Positions 52,457 through 61,344 of a stretch of DNA of 64,000 nucleotides are shown here, one piece after another. Under the pieces are notes generated by a model that did no database searches, was not told the DNA's origin, and worked only from the letters and a program-made list of their open reading frames with translations. Origin of the DNA: JAVBKX01 sp031553835. GTDB lineage: Bacteria; Bacteroidota; Bacteroidia; Bacteroidales; Azobacteroidaceae. A program made the position numbers and the translations under genes. Position 1 is the first letter of the stretch. The number at the start of each line of letters is the position of its first letter. The stretch is taken from NCBI GenBank assembly GCA_031553835.1, contig JAVBKX010000031.1, positions 1 through 64,000 on the forward strand, in the 5' to 3' direction.

Positions 52457-54227
52457 CGTCGCTCATTATAGAAATAATCAATAGTCCATCCGGAGTATAA
52501 TTAGGAGAAGTCAAAGCAAATAAGCGAGCAACCAAATCGTCTATTTCTTCTTTTGACAGCATTTTTCCAACCGGAATAGCCGCCTGCCTGGCCAGCGTCA
52601 ACGCCAGGGTTTCGCAAACCTCCTCCCTTACTTCGCAACCGGTATCCAATATTTTATCCACCATTTCCCGGATACATTTTACAGGATCCATTTTTTCCAT
52701 ACCGGATGGTATTCCATTAATCGAATAGCTGTTATTTCCCAAATTTGCCAAATCAAATCCTATGAAAGCCATTTCTTCTTCCAGATAAGGCAATATAGTC
52801 GCTTCCCGGGCTGAAAATTCAATCCGTTCCGGAAACAGCAATTGTTGGGATACTCCCTGACGGTTGTTCATCCGCTTCAAATATTCATCAAATAAAATCC
52901 GGACATGCGCCCTGTGCTGATGGATCAAAAACAAACCGGATTTAAGCGGAGTAATTAAATATTTTCCTTTGTATTGAAAAGCTCCGGCTTCGGTATCAAA
53001 CAACGAAGGAGAGCTTTCCGGTTCGGGCTGGATAAAACCGGCCTCCTGCCGATCTTCTTTTTGTTCAAACAACTTCTCCCAATCCGGCATTTCCCGTTTG
53101 GCCGGAGCTGATGCATTTTTGAACGGATTGTAATTCTGCTGCAAAGATATTTTAGGCGCTTCCACCGGTTTACGGGCTTGATCATATACCGGAATATCAA
53201 TCAATCCCCGGTCTTCAAATTCAAGTACCGGCGCCGAAGCCGATTTGGCTATCGATTCTTTTACAGCTGCAGCGATAATCTGAAAAACAGCTTGCTCGTC
53301 TTCAAACTTAATATCGATTTTAGTAGGATGAATATTGACATCAATCGTCGCCGGATCTACATCCAAATAAATAAAGTAATGGGGCATTTCTCCTGCCGGA
53401 ATATACGGTTCAAAAGCCAGCATCACCGCTTTGTGAAAATAAGGGTGACGCATATAACGCCCATTAACAAAAAAATATTGGAATGCATTACGCTTTTTAG
53501 AAGACGAAGGAGTTCCTATAAAACCGGAGATTTTGACAATCGAAGTATCGACCTGTACAGGCAACAGCGATTGATTCAAATGCTTTCCGAATACATGTAC
53601 AATACGCTGCCGAAGAGAAGATGCTGGCAAATTATATATTTCCGAATCATTATGCAGCAACGAAAAAGACAAGTGAGGGTGTACCAGCGCTACCTTTTCA
53701 AATTCGACTACTATATTCTTAAATTCGGTTTCATTTGATTTCAGAAATTTACGCCGGGCAGGAACATTGAAAAATAAATTTTTAATAGAAAATATACTGC
53801 CCCGATTACAAGCGATCATTTCCTGATTTTCCACTACGGAACCGGCTAATTGCAATAAGACACCCATTTCCTGATCCGGTTGCCGGGTCTTCAATTCCAC
53901 ATGAGCCACCGAGGCAATGGAAGCAAGGGCTTCTCCCCTGAATCCTAATGTTCGCAACGCAAATAAATCTTCCGTTTTGGCAATCTTGGAAGTGGCATGA
54001 CGTTCAAATGCCATCCGGGCATCGGTAACTGACATTCCTTTGCCATTATCAATAACCTGAATCAATGTCCTGCCGGCATCTTTAATACATACCTGAATCG
54101 AATCGGCGCCGGCATCAACTGCATTTTCAAGCAATTCCTTGACAACCGAAGCCGGCCGTTGAACGACTTCTCCGGCAGCTATTTGATTTGCTATGGTATC
54201 GGGTAATAGATGTATTATATCGCTCAT
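52431..54227 (-). CDS. mutL: DNA mismatch repair protein MutL without visible endonuclease motifs
   Basis: 598 residues from the ATG at 54227. The N-terminal GHKL ATPase is intact: Ile-Ala-Ala-Gly-Glu-Val, Leu-Leu-Glu-Asn-Ala-Val-Asp-Ala-Gly, Asp-Asn-Gly-Lys-Gly-Met, Arg-His-Ala-Thr-Ser-Lys and Gly-Phe-Arg-Gly-Glu-Ala-Leu. The C-terminal part lacks the metal-site motif Asp-Gln-His-Ala-x-x-Glu: the corresponding segment reads His-Gln-His-Arg-Ala-His-Val. Cys-Pro-His-Gly-Arg-Pro is also replaced. So this MutL looks like a matchmaker, not a nuclease. A start 23 codons upstream is rejected; the family starts near Met-Ser-Asp-Ile-Ile. Confidence 0.94.
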   Translation of the reverse strand: MSDIIHLLPDTIANQIAAGEVVQRPASVVKELLENAVDAGADSIQVCIKDAGRTLIQVIDNGKGMSVTDARMAFERHATSKIAKTEDLFALRTLGFRGEALASIASVAHVELKTRQPDQEMGVLLQLAGSVVENQEMIACNRGSIFSIKNLFFNVPARRKFLKSNETEFKNIVVEFEKVALVHPHLSFSLLHNDSEIYNLPASSLRQRIVHVFGKHLNQSLLPVQVDTSIVKISGFIGTPSSSKKRNAFQYFFVNGRYMRHPYFHKAVMLAFEPYIPAGEMPHYFIYLDVDPATIDVNIHPTKIDIKFEDEQAVFQIIAAAVKESIAKSASAPVLEFEDRGLIDIPVYDQARKPVEAPKISLQQNYNPFKNASAPAKREMPDWEKLFEQKEDRQEAGFIQPEPESSPSLFDTEAGAFQYKGKYLITPLKSGLFLIHQHRAHVRILFDEYLKRMNNRQGVSQQLLFPERIEFSAREATILPYLEEEMAFIGFDLANLGNNSYSINGIPSGMEKMDPVKCIREMVDKILDTGCEVREEVCETLALTLARQAAIPVGKMLSKEEIDDLVARLFALTSPNYTPDGLLIISIMSDDELEKRFK

Positions 54228-54501
54228 TGTAGCAAATACGCTGTATATTCGTAAAATTTGGGGTACAATATTAGCTAAAAAATTGGTTGCATCCAAACTC
54301 CCATCTTAAAATCACTTTCAAAATTTTGGATCCAACCCAAAAGGATTCATTTTACTCCGAAGCCTTTTTATTTAAAATACGCAACAAATAAAGAGTTTTC
54401 ATCATTTTTTCACTTTTTTTCCATACCTTTACACCCATCAAATAAATATAACGCACACAATTCTTTAAAAGTATTTATTTGAACATAAATATCGCAGCAT
54501 C

Positions 54502-57483
54502 ATGAAACCAAAATTAACTTCCATTTTAATGGTTGTATTTGTGTTTTTTACGACATATTCCCCGTATGCTATAGTCAATAACACAAATGTTCACATTGCT
54601 GGCTACAATCAAGCCAAAGAAACAAAATCTACGTTGAAAAACAACCAGATGGCTCAGGAAATTTCTTTTCCGGCTATTAGCGATCAAGTTTATGGAACCG
54701 ATTTTTCTTTCATCGCAGATTGTGAATCTGTCTCCTGTGACCCGATCGATATGTTGGAAATTTCTGCCGATACCGAGCCTAATACCTGGAATGCCCATAT
54801 CAAAAAAGCAGGTACTGTGAAAATCACTGCACACACCGAATCAGAATCCAGCGACCAAACGATCATCATACAACGGGCGACACTCACTATCACTGCCGAC
54901 GACAAAGAACGTATTTATTTTACCGCCAATCCGGAATGGACAGCTGCTGTTGTTGGATTGAAGTACGATGACACCATCGAATCGCTCGATTTTACGCTGA
55001 CTTGTGAAGCGGAACGGGGCAATATCATCGGACTTTATCCCATCGTTATAACTCTGGGCGAAAATCCCAATTATGAAATAGCGCCGACAAACGGGTGGCT
55101 AAGAATTAATCCTGCTCCACAAGACGTTTTTGGATTTTCTGATAACCTTTTCGCAGATTATGGAGACAGCCCAAAGTGGCTGAATATCTATGTATCGTCC
55201 AGGTCTCCCGTTTCCTATACCAGTTTAAATCCGGATGTGGTTGAAATAAAAAATAACCAGGCTATTTTCAAATCTGCCGGTTCTACTAAAATTATAGTGT
55301 CTGTCCTGAAAAATATCAATTATGAAGACATTGAAGACCTGGAAATCAATGTTACCATAGCGAAAGCGCCGCTCACATTAACCGGACGGAAAGTGGTGAT
55401 GCAATATGGCGATGACCCCTACTTTATTCAGCTACAAGACTCTTTCGATGTAAACGGATGGAAAAACAATGACGATAACAACTTGCTGGCTTCCGTACGT
55501 CCATATATATATATCAACGAATCAATCACGTCTTCCACTCCTCCTGGTTATTATCCGGAAGCTGTCGTCCTGGTCGGAATCGGATTGCTTACCAATTACT
55601 CCTTACATTATATTCCGGGCGATTTGGAAATTCTAAAAACACAAGGAACAATCACATTCAATCCTATCGCTTCCATGCCATATTCCGGTACGCCGTTTCC
55701 TTTACCGGCTACCCACTCGGCTGAAGGCAATATTCGTTTTGAATCAAACGATCCGGATGCATTCGAATTTATTTATGACGACATATTGCAAAGATGGAAC
55801 GCCAAAATCCTGAAAACGGGAAATTATAACATTACCGCGATTGTGGACGCCACCAGTTACTATGATTATTGTGAAACTTCCCAACTGGTTACAATCACTA
55901 AAGCGCCACTTTATGTAACGGCGATCAACGAAGTTCGTTTTTATGGAGAAGAAAACAGTAAGTTAAACCTGATTTATACCTGCGATGGCTTTGTTTATCC
56001 TAAAGATAAAAATGAATTCATTTCATTGCCCGAAGTATCCATCAACAATTCGGAGTATGGAACCGACAAACCGGTGGGAATATATCCGGGAGCTATCGTA
56101 GTCTCCGGAGGCGAACATCCGAATTACAATCTTATTTATCAAAATGGGACATTGGAAATCATGTCTTTGGAGGAAGCAATTGTTTTTCAGCCCCTGAGCG
56201 CCCGCACCTATGGGGAAGAGCCTTTTAACCTAAATGCAACACATTATGGGCATAATCCCGTACGTTTCAGAAGCAATAATGAAAATGTGATCAGAACTTA
56301 TATCCACGACCAACAATGGAAAGCGGAAATCACAGGGGCCGGAACAGCTGAAATTACCGCCTATACCGACGACGGAAATGGTTATATAGCTGCCGAACTG
56401 ACTCAATCAATAACCATCAATAAGGCGCCGCTCACCATTCGACCCCGGGACGCTGTCCGCCCTGTTGGCACACCAAATCCGGGCTTCTCGCTCCTGTTTA
56501 CCGGCCTGCGAAATGGTGACGACAGTAAATTGGGCAATATTATTATTTCCTGCACTGCCAATGAATCGTCTCCGGCAGGAGAATACGACATTGTCGCTTC
56601 TAATGCCGCCAATCCTAACTATATTATCACTTATGAAAAAGGAACTTTATTAGTGACAGACTTAACGATTCACGAACTGGATATTAATGGCGCTAAAATT
56701 CCTACTCCTACGCACGAAGTCTCCTTCACAGCTTCTTGTTTAAACGGGCAAGCTGCGACATCGCTTAATGTGACCATCAAAGTATCTACAACTGTACTCT
56801 CGCTGACGCTTTGGGCAGATGATGTAGAAAAAGGAACTGTGCAACCAGGCTCCACCGGTGGCGTTTGTAAATTTCGTTGGGATGTTCAACCCGGCGCTCA
56901 TATCATATCCGTGCGGTTGGAAACATCTGATTTGGATGGCAACACTTTATCCGAAACATACACTATCCATCTCACACAACCCTTGAATGCCTCTGCCAAT
57001 CTTTTCTATCAACGTTGGAACAATGTATTGGCTATCAACAATAATCCCGAAATAAACGGAGGTTTTTCTTTCAAATCTTACAGTTGGTACAAGAATGATG
57101 TACAACTCCCATCCTCCGAAGGATTTATCAAAGAACCAGCTACAATTGATCCGCAGGATGAATATTGGGTCGAATTGACCACGATAGATGATACAATATA
57201 CAAAACCTGTCCTGCAAAATTTGCGGCTCGATCAGCAAAAGTTGCTGTTTATCCCAGCGTTGCCGCCAAAGGTGGAACTGTTACCGTCAACGCCATACTC
57301 CCTGAAACCGACCAAACAAATGCGCAGGTAAAAATATTTAACGTGGAGGGAAAATGGATAAATACCATCCTGCTGGAAGGAACGGAAACCCGTATAACCA
57401 TGCCTGAATATAGCGGACAGTATGTATTGCATGTTATAACAGACGGCGGGTTATCTCAACAATTTAAAGTCATTGTGTTTTAA
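54502..57483 (+). CDS. MBG-repeat surface protein with T9SS sorting domain
   Basis: 993 residues. Signal peptide at the N-terminus, then tandem MBG-type beta domains separated by Lys-Ala-Pro-Leu-X-X motifs (at about residues 290, 470 and 630) with Asn-Pro-Asn-Tyr / His-Pro-Asn-Tyr and Leu-Glu-Ile ends. The C-terminal 80 residues form a T9SS type A sorting domain (Val-Tyr-Pro-Ser, Phe-Asn-Val-Glu-Gly, Gln-Tyr-Val-Leu-His-Val). Expected at the cell surface, perhaps as an adhesin. It is 2 bp before an OmpA-type barrel gene, so a stable pair is likely. A TACCTTTA -7-like element lies at 54424. Confidence 0.85.
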   Translation: MKPKLTSILMVVFVFFTTYSPYAIVNNTNVHIAGYNQAKETKSTLKNNQMAQEISFPAISDQVYGTDFSFIADCESVSCDPIDMLEISADTEPNTWNAHIKKAGTVKITAHTESESSDQTIIIQRATLTITADDKERIYFTANPEWTAAVVGLKYDDTIESLDFTLTCEAERGNIIGLYPIVITLGENPNYEIAPTNGWLRINPAPQDVFGFSDNLFADYGDSPKWLNIYVSSRSPVSYTSLNPDVVEIKNNQAIFKSAGSTKIIVSVLKNINYEDIEDLEINVTIAKAPLTLTGRKVVMQYGDDPYFIQLQDSFDVNGWKNNDDNNLLASVRPYIYINESITSSTPPGYYPEAVVLVGIGLLTNYSLHYIPGDLEILKTQGTITFNPIASMPYSGTPFPLPATHSAEGNIRFESNDPDAFEFIYDDILQRWNAKILKTGNYNITAIVDATSYYDYCETSQLVTITKAPLYVTAINEVRFYGEENSKLNLIYTCDGFVYPKDKNEFISLPEVSINNSEYGTDKPVGIYPGAIVVSGGEHPNYNLIYQNGTLEIMSLEEAIVFQPLSARTYGEEPFNLNATHYGHNPVRFRSNNENVIRTYIHDQQWKAEITGAGTAEITAYTDDGNGYIAAELTQSITINKAPLTIRPRDAVRPVGTPNPGFSLLFTGLRNGDDSKLGNIIISCTANESSPAGEYDIVASNAANPNYIITYEKGTLLVTDLTIHELDINGAKIPTPTHEVSFTASCLNGQAATSLNVTIKVSTTVLSLTLWADDVEKGTVQPGSTGGVCKFRWDVQPGAHIISVRLETSDLDGNTLSETYTIHLTQPLNASANLFYQRWNNVLAINNNPEINGGFSFKSYSWYKNDVQLPSSEGFIKEPATIDPQDEYWVELTTIDDTIYKTCPAKFAARSAKVAVYPSVAAKGGTVTVNAILPETDQTNAQVKIFNVEGKWINTILLEGTETRITMPEYSGQYVLHVITDGGLSQQFKVIVF

Positions 57484-57485
57484 AC

Positions 57486-59105
57486 ATGAAAATTCAACAT
57501 CATCATATCAGACGAATCATTTGGTTTTTATTCGGAATTTACTGTTCATCAGCAATCTTAGCTCAAGATGAACAAACAGAAGCCCGGAGCGAATTTACCA
57601 TCAGCATTGGCGGCGGCATGTCTTCGTTATTCACCAACGATCCTCTTGCATTGCAAAAACAAGCCGGTTTAGGAGGAAATCTCGGATTGTCCTATACCTA
57701 TTTTGTCTCTCCCCGAATCGGTCTCGGCACGGGCATCGAAATTGCATCCTGTCAATCCAAATATATGGCTAACCAAATTACTGGCAGCGCTACAGGAAAT
57801 GACCCGTTGAATCCCGGTTATATTTATACGCTCAATTATACTTATCAAAATTTTGAAGAACAATTGAACAATGTTCAATGCCAGATTCCGGTCTATTTAC
57901 AATATCAAGGTGCAACCTGGCCCCGGTTTTATATGCGGGCAGGAGTACTAATAGGCTATCATATTTCTTCCGAATCCCATACCTATGCCAATAAATTATC
58001 GGTAACAAGTAATTTCAGCTATGAAGGACAAACATATCATGAGATCGGCGATGGAATTGAATCCCTGCGAAATGTTAATCAAAAGCGGGATCTTTCATTA
58101 AAATCACCCGACTGTAAACTTTCGATAGAAATCGGTTCCAAATGGAAAGTAAACAAAATCAACGGATTATATGGCGGATTATATGTTGATTACGGACTCA
58201 ATAATTTACTGGAAGAACCGATATGGATTCCAAGGATAGTTGCAGTGGATGGTTCTCAATATGTAACGAATGATTTGGTTTTCAATACAGCTTCTATCCA
58301 GAAGCTCCGTTCCATATCTGTTGGAATAAAAGTACGTTACGCATTTGGAATCGGATCGATGACCGTCATCAAACGTGCGCCGGCAAATAATACCGGGGTA
58401 CTGAAAGCACATCCTGATGCCTCAACTTATCAACGGGCAAACCAATCATTCCAATCTCAACCTTCTGAAATACAAGAATCTGCAAGAACAATTACAGCAG
58501 AAACCTCAACGACAAACGCTGTTCCCGTTACTGAATCAACCACTATTACAGGAACAGAACAAAAGGATGCAACTTATTATGTCGTCACTCCGGTATATAA
58601 AGACAATGCTCAACCAGTAGAAGAATATAGTTACGAAACAACCGATGATTATCGTTATCCGGTCTTTGACCAGGGCACGGTATCTGAGGCCGAATTACAG
58701 CATGTAGCCCGGAGCATACGCGAACAAGCCATGGCTGTACTTTCCGAACCAATAGACAATTACAGCGATATTGCAGAATCGGCATTAACCCCGGAAATGA
58801 AAAAACGATTAGACCGTAAAATTGCCATTCTGAAAAATGAACCAAGCATCGTATTGCTCGTCAGTGGGCACACCTGTAATGTAAAATCGGATGCCATCAA
58901 TCATGAAATCGGAATACAACGGGCAAACGAGGTAAAATATTACCTGGTACTGCATGGAATTGATCCGACCCGCATCACAACAAGTTCTGTGGGAGCTCAG
59001 GAACCGGTGACTTCCGATAATTCTGAAAACGGCAGAAGAAAAAACAGAAGGGTGACATTTACTGCCATTTATTCAACATCCATTCAGTACCCAAACCACA
59101 GATAA
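57486..59105 (+). CDS. Outer-membrane barrel with C-terminal OmpA domain
   Basis: 539 residues. A signal peptide (to about 27) is followed by a beta-barrel domain (about 35-295) with Gly-X-Gly strands and aromatic end residues, a low-complexity Thr/Ser/Gln linker (about 300-380), and an OmpA-like peptidoglycan-binding domain (about 420-530) with Val-Ser-Gly-His-Thr-Cys-Asn-Val, Arg-Ala-Asn-Glu-Val-Lys-Tyr-Tyr-Leu and Asn-Arg-Arg-Val. It anchors the outer membrane to the wall. It is separated from the MBG gene by 2 bp. Confidence 0.85.
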   Translation: MKIQHHHIRRIIWFLFGIYCSSAILAQDEQTEARSEFTISIGGGMSSLFTNDPLALQKQAGLGGNLGLSYTYFVSPRIGLGTGIEIASCQSKYMANQITGSATGNDPLNPGYIYTLNYTYQNFEEQLNNVQCQIPVYLQYQGATWPRFYMRAGVLIGYHISSESHTYANKLSVTSNFSYEGQTYHEIGDGIESLRNVNQKRDLSLKSPDCKLSIEIGSKWKVNKINGLYGGLYVDYGLNNLLEEPIWIPRIVAVDGSQYVTNDLVFNTASIQKLRSISVGIKVRYAFGIGSMTVIKRAPANNTGVLKAHPDASTYQRANQSFQSQPSEIQESARTITAETSTTNAVPVTESTTITGTEQKDATYYVVTPVYKDNAQPVEEYSYETTDDYRYPVFDQGTVSEAELQHVARSIREQAMAVLSEPIDNYSDIAESALTPEMKKRLDRKIAILKNEPSIVLLVSGHTCNVKSDAINHEIGIQRANEVKYYLVLHGIDPTRITTSSVGAQEPVTSDNSENGRRKNRRVTFTAIYSTSIQYPNHR

Positions 59106-59175
59106 ATAAACATATTTCTGTTGCAGGGACTGTGAACATTTTCACTACTTCTATGTTTTACAATAGAAAATAGCG

Positions 59176-59183
59176 TATATTTG
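59176..59183 (+). promoter_or_regulatory. -7 element TATATTTG before the DUF3298 gene
   Basis: Exact TAnnTTTG match, 25 bp upstream of the ATG at 59208. A clear TTTG at 19-20 bp is lacking. Confidence 0.45.
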
Positions 59184-59207
59184 CATGTTCAACAAATGAT
59201 TCCTTTT

Positions 59208-60056
59208 ATGAAAAATTATGTAATTATCGGATTATCTTTCTGTCTGTCAGTGCTATTTTTTTGCACCGGATGTAATCCTAAAGCTACCGTCACCAAGAAT
59301 GCCATCACTTTTGATTCCATTTCTGTAACAGAAACATATCACATGTTTAATGATGAAAAACAACCTGCCTGCGATTTAGGTATCTTGTTTGTTTTTCCTG
59401 CTGATTATACAGACAAAGAGGTATTAAAATCGCTCCAGCAGCTTTTCATCACTGAATATTTCGGTCCTCAATATGCAGGACTTACTCCGCAAGATGCAGT
59501 CGAAGAATATACCGAGCAATATCTGGCCAATTACAAATCGTTGGAAACCGAATATACTAAAGATAAAGAAAGCCGGGCATATGAAGAAGACGAAGGAATC
59601 CCTTCTTATTCGTATTACGAACACTCCAAATCCTACATTCCGTTTAATGAAGGCAATATCCTTTCTTTTATTATCCGTTTCTTCGATTACACAGGCGGAG
59701 CGCATGGTTCTACCAGCATCAAAGCATTCATTGCTGATGTTGCCACAGGCAAATTATTACAAAGCAATGATATCTTTACGGAAGATAGTCATGACAAAAT
59801 AACAGAATTAGTCATCCAGCAGTTGATGACAGACTTCGAAGTTACCAAACAGGAAGATCTGAACAATGTCGGTTTTTTTGACGCCAGCTCGATTGTTGCC
59901 AACGAAAATTTTTATGCGGATGATAAAGGCATCACTTTCATATACAACCAATATGAAATAGCGCCTTATGTAATGGGTATCATCGAAGTATTTCTCCCTT
60001 ACGATAAAATAGGGCCTTACATAAACAAGAACTGTCCGTTGCACCGATTCGTATAA
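59208..60056 (+). CDS. DUF3298 (RsiV-like) lipoprotein
   Basis: 282 residues from the ATG at 59208. Lipobox Cys after a hydrophobic core (Phe-Cys-Thr-Gly-Cys). C-terminal DUF3298 domain marked by Asp-Tyr-Thr-Gly-Gly-Ala-His-Gly and the following Asp-Val-Ala-Thr-Gly-Lys-Leu-Leu. In Bacillus RsiV the related domain binds lysozyme and regulates sigma V; no sigma factor is adjacent here, so a similar role is not shown. It is first of a plus-strand run with rsmG, MBL hydrolase and gcvP at 2-7 bp spacing. Confidence 0.78.
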   Translation: MKNYVIIGLSFCLSVLFFCTGCNPKATVTKNAITFDSISVTETYHMFNDEKQPACDLGILFVFPADYTDKEVLKSLQQLFITEYFGPQYAGLTPQDAVEEYTEQYLANYKSLETEYTKDKESRAYEEDEGIPSYSYYEHSKSYIPFNEGNILSFIIRFFDYTGGAHGSTSIKAFIADVATGKLLQSNDIFTEDSHDKITELVIQQLMTDFEVTKQEDLNNVGFFDASSIVANENFYADDKGITFIYNQYEIAPYVMGIIEVFLPYDKIGPYINKNCPLHRFV

Positions 60057-60063
60057 TCCTAAC

Positions 60064-60687
60064 ATGAATTGCATCAACCGTTATTTCCCAAAAATCAGCG
60101 GACAACAACAAAAGCAGTTTGAGCTGTTGTACGACCTGTATTCCGACTGGAATAGTAAAATCAATCTGATTTCGCGGAAAGATATAGAAAATTTATACGA
60201 AAAGCATGTGCTTCATTCCCTTGGTATTGCTAAAATAATTTCATTTACAGAGGGAACGAAAGTGATGGATGTAGGCACGGGAGGCGGTTTTCCCGGAATT
60301 CCCCTGGCTATCTTATTTCCGGATTGTCATTTTCATTTGGTGGATAGCATCGGCAAAAAAGTACTTGTCGCAGAAAATATTGCCGCTCAAATCGGACTTA
60401 CAAATGTTACTTGCAGACATGGTCGTGTAGAAGACGAATCCAACCTTTTTGATTTTATCGTCAGCCGGGCTGTGATGCCTCTGCCCGACTTAGTCAAAAT
60501 TAGCAGGAAAAATATTGCAAAACAACAGCATAATGCACTACCCAATGGTTTCCTCTGTCTAAAAGGAGGTGATCTACAGAGCGAAACTCTTCCTTTCAAA
60601 AACAAAGTTGTCATATATCCTCTGAGCGATTATTTTGAGGAAGCTTTTTTTGAAACAAAACAGGTAGTGTATTTGCCTCAAAGTTAA
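60064..60687 (+). CDS. rsmG: 16S rRNA (guanine527-N7)-methyltransferase
   Basis: 207 residues. Methylates G527 of 16S rRNA. The SAM motif Asp-Val-Gly-Thr-Gly-Gly-Gly-Phe-Pro-Gly-Ile-Pro-Leu (69-81) and Ser-Arg-Ala-Val-Met-Pro-Leu match the GidB/RsmG family, as does the N-terminal Trp-Asn-Ser-Lys-Ile-Asn-Leu-Ile-Ser. Cytoplasmic. It is 7 bp after the DUF3298 gene and 4 bp before the MBL gene. Confidence 0.94.
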   Translation: MNCINRYFPKISGQQQKQFELLYDLYSDWNSKINLISRKDIENLYEKHVLHSLGIAKIISFTEGTKVMDVGTGGGFPGIPLAILFPDCHFHLVDSIGKKVLVAENIAAQIGLTNVTCRHGRVEDESNLFDFIVSRAVMPLPDLVKISRKNIAKQQHNALPNGFLCLKGGDLQSETLPFKNKVVIYPLSDYFEEAFFETKQVVYLPQS

Positions 60688-60691
60688 CAAC

Positions 60692-61342
60692 ATGAATATG
60701 CATATCAAGCGATTCGAATTCAATCCGGTGGAGGAAAATACATACATCCTGTACGATGAAACAGGAGAAGCCGCTATCATTGACTGCGGAGCATTTTTCA
60801 AAGAAGAAAAAGATGAATTAAAAGCATTTATAGAAGATAACAATCTAACAATAAAGCATTTACTTTGCACCCATTTGCACCTGGATCATGTATTTGGCAA
60901 CCGGTTTATTTTCGACACCTACCATATTAAACCGGAATACAACCTGGAAGAAGAGCGCCAATCGCCCGCTTTGGCGGAACAAGGACGCAGGTTCGGCATG
61001 AAAATTCAGGACGAATTTATTATCGCCGAACATTATTTGAAAGAAGCAGACACGATTTCATTCGGCAATATTACACTCAAAACGCTTTCTGTTCCAGGAC
61101 ATTCGCCGGCCAGCTTATGCTTTTATTCAGAAGCCAATGCTTGTATTTTTACCGGAGATGCCATTTTCAGGGGAAGTATCGGACGCACTGATTTATGGGG
61201 AGGAAATACGCAACTTTTGCTTCAGGGTATCCGGGAAAAAATATTATCTTTGCCCGAAGATACGGCGATATATCCGGGACATGGGCCGGTAACTACCGTA
61301 CAATATGAGAAAAAAAGTAATCCGTTTTTAAATAGGGAGTAA
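60692..61342 (+). CDS. MBL-fold hydrolase, glyoxalase II-like
   Basis: 216 residues. The metal-binding motif His-Leu-His-Leu-Asp-His (61-66), Gly-His-Ser-Pro-Ala-Ser, Thr-Gly-Asp-Ala-Ile-Phe and Gly-His-Gly-Pro fit the Class B MBL group of YcbL / GloB-like thioester hydrolases. Natural substrate not predicted; a glutathione thioester is unlikely in most Bacteroidetes. It lies 2 bp before gcvP. Confidence 0.88.
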   Translation: MNMHIKRFEFNPVEENTYILYDETGEAAIIDCGAFFKEEKDELKAFIEDNNLTIKHLLCTHLHLDHVFGNRFIFDTYHIKPEYNLEEERQSPALAEQGRRFGMKIQDEFIIAEHYLKEADTISFGNITLKTLSVPGHSPASLCFYSEANACIFTGDAIFRGSIGRTDLWGGNTQLLLQGIREKILSLPEDTAIYPGHGPVTTVQYEKKSNPFLNRE

Positions 61343-61344
61343 AT

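Noticed and set aside
53178..53738. Plus-strand frame of 186 codons inside mutL
   Set aside because: Arg/Tyr-rich shadow of the mutL coding strand with no family features.
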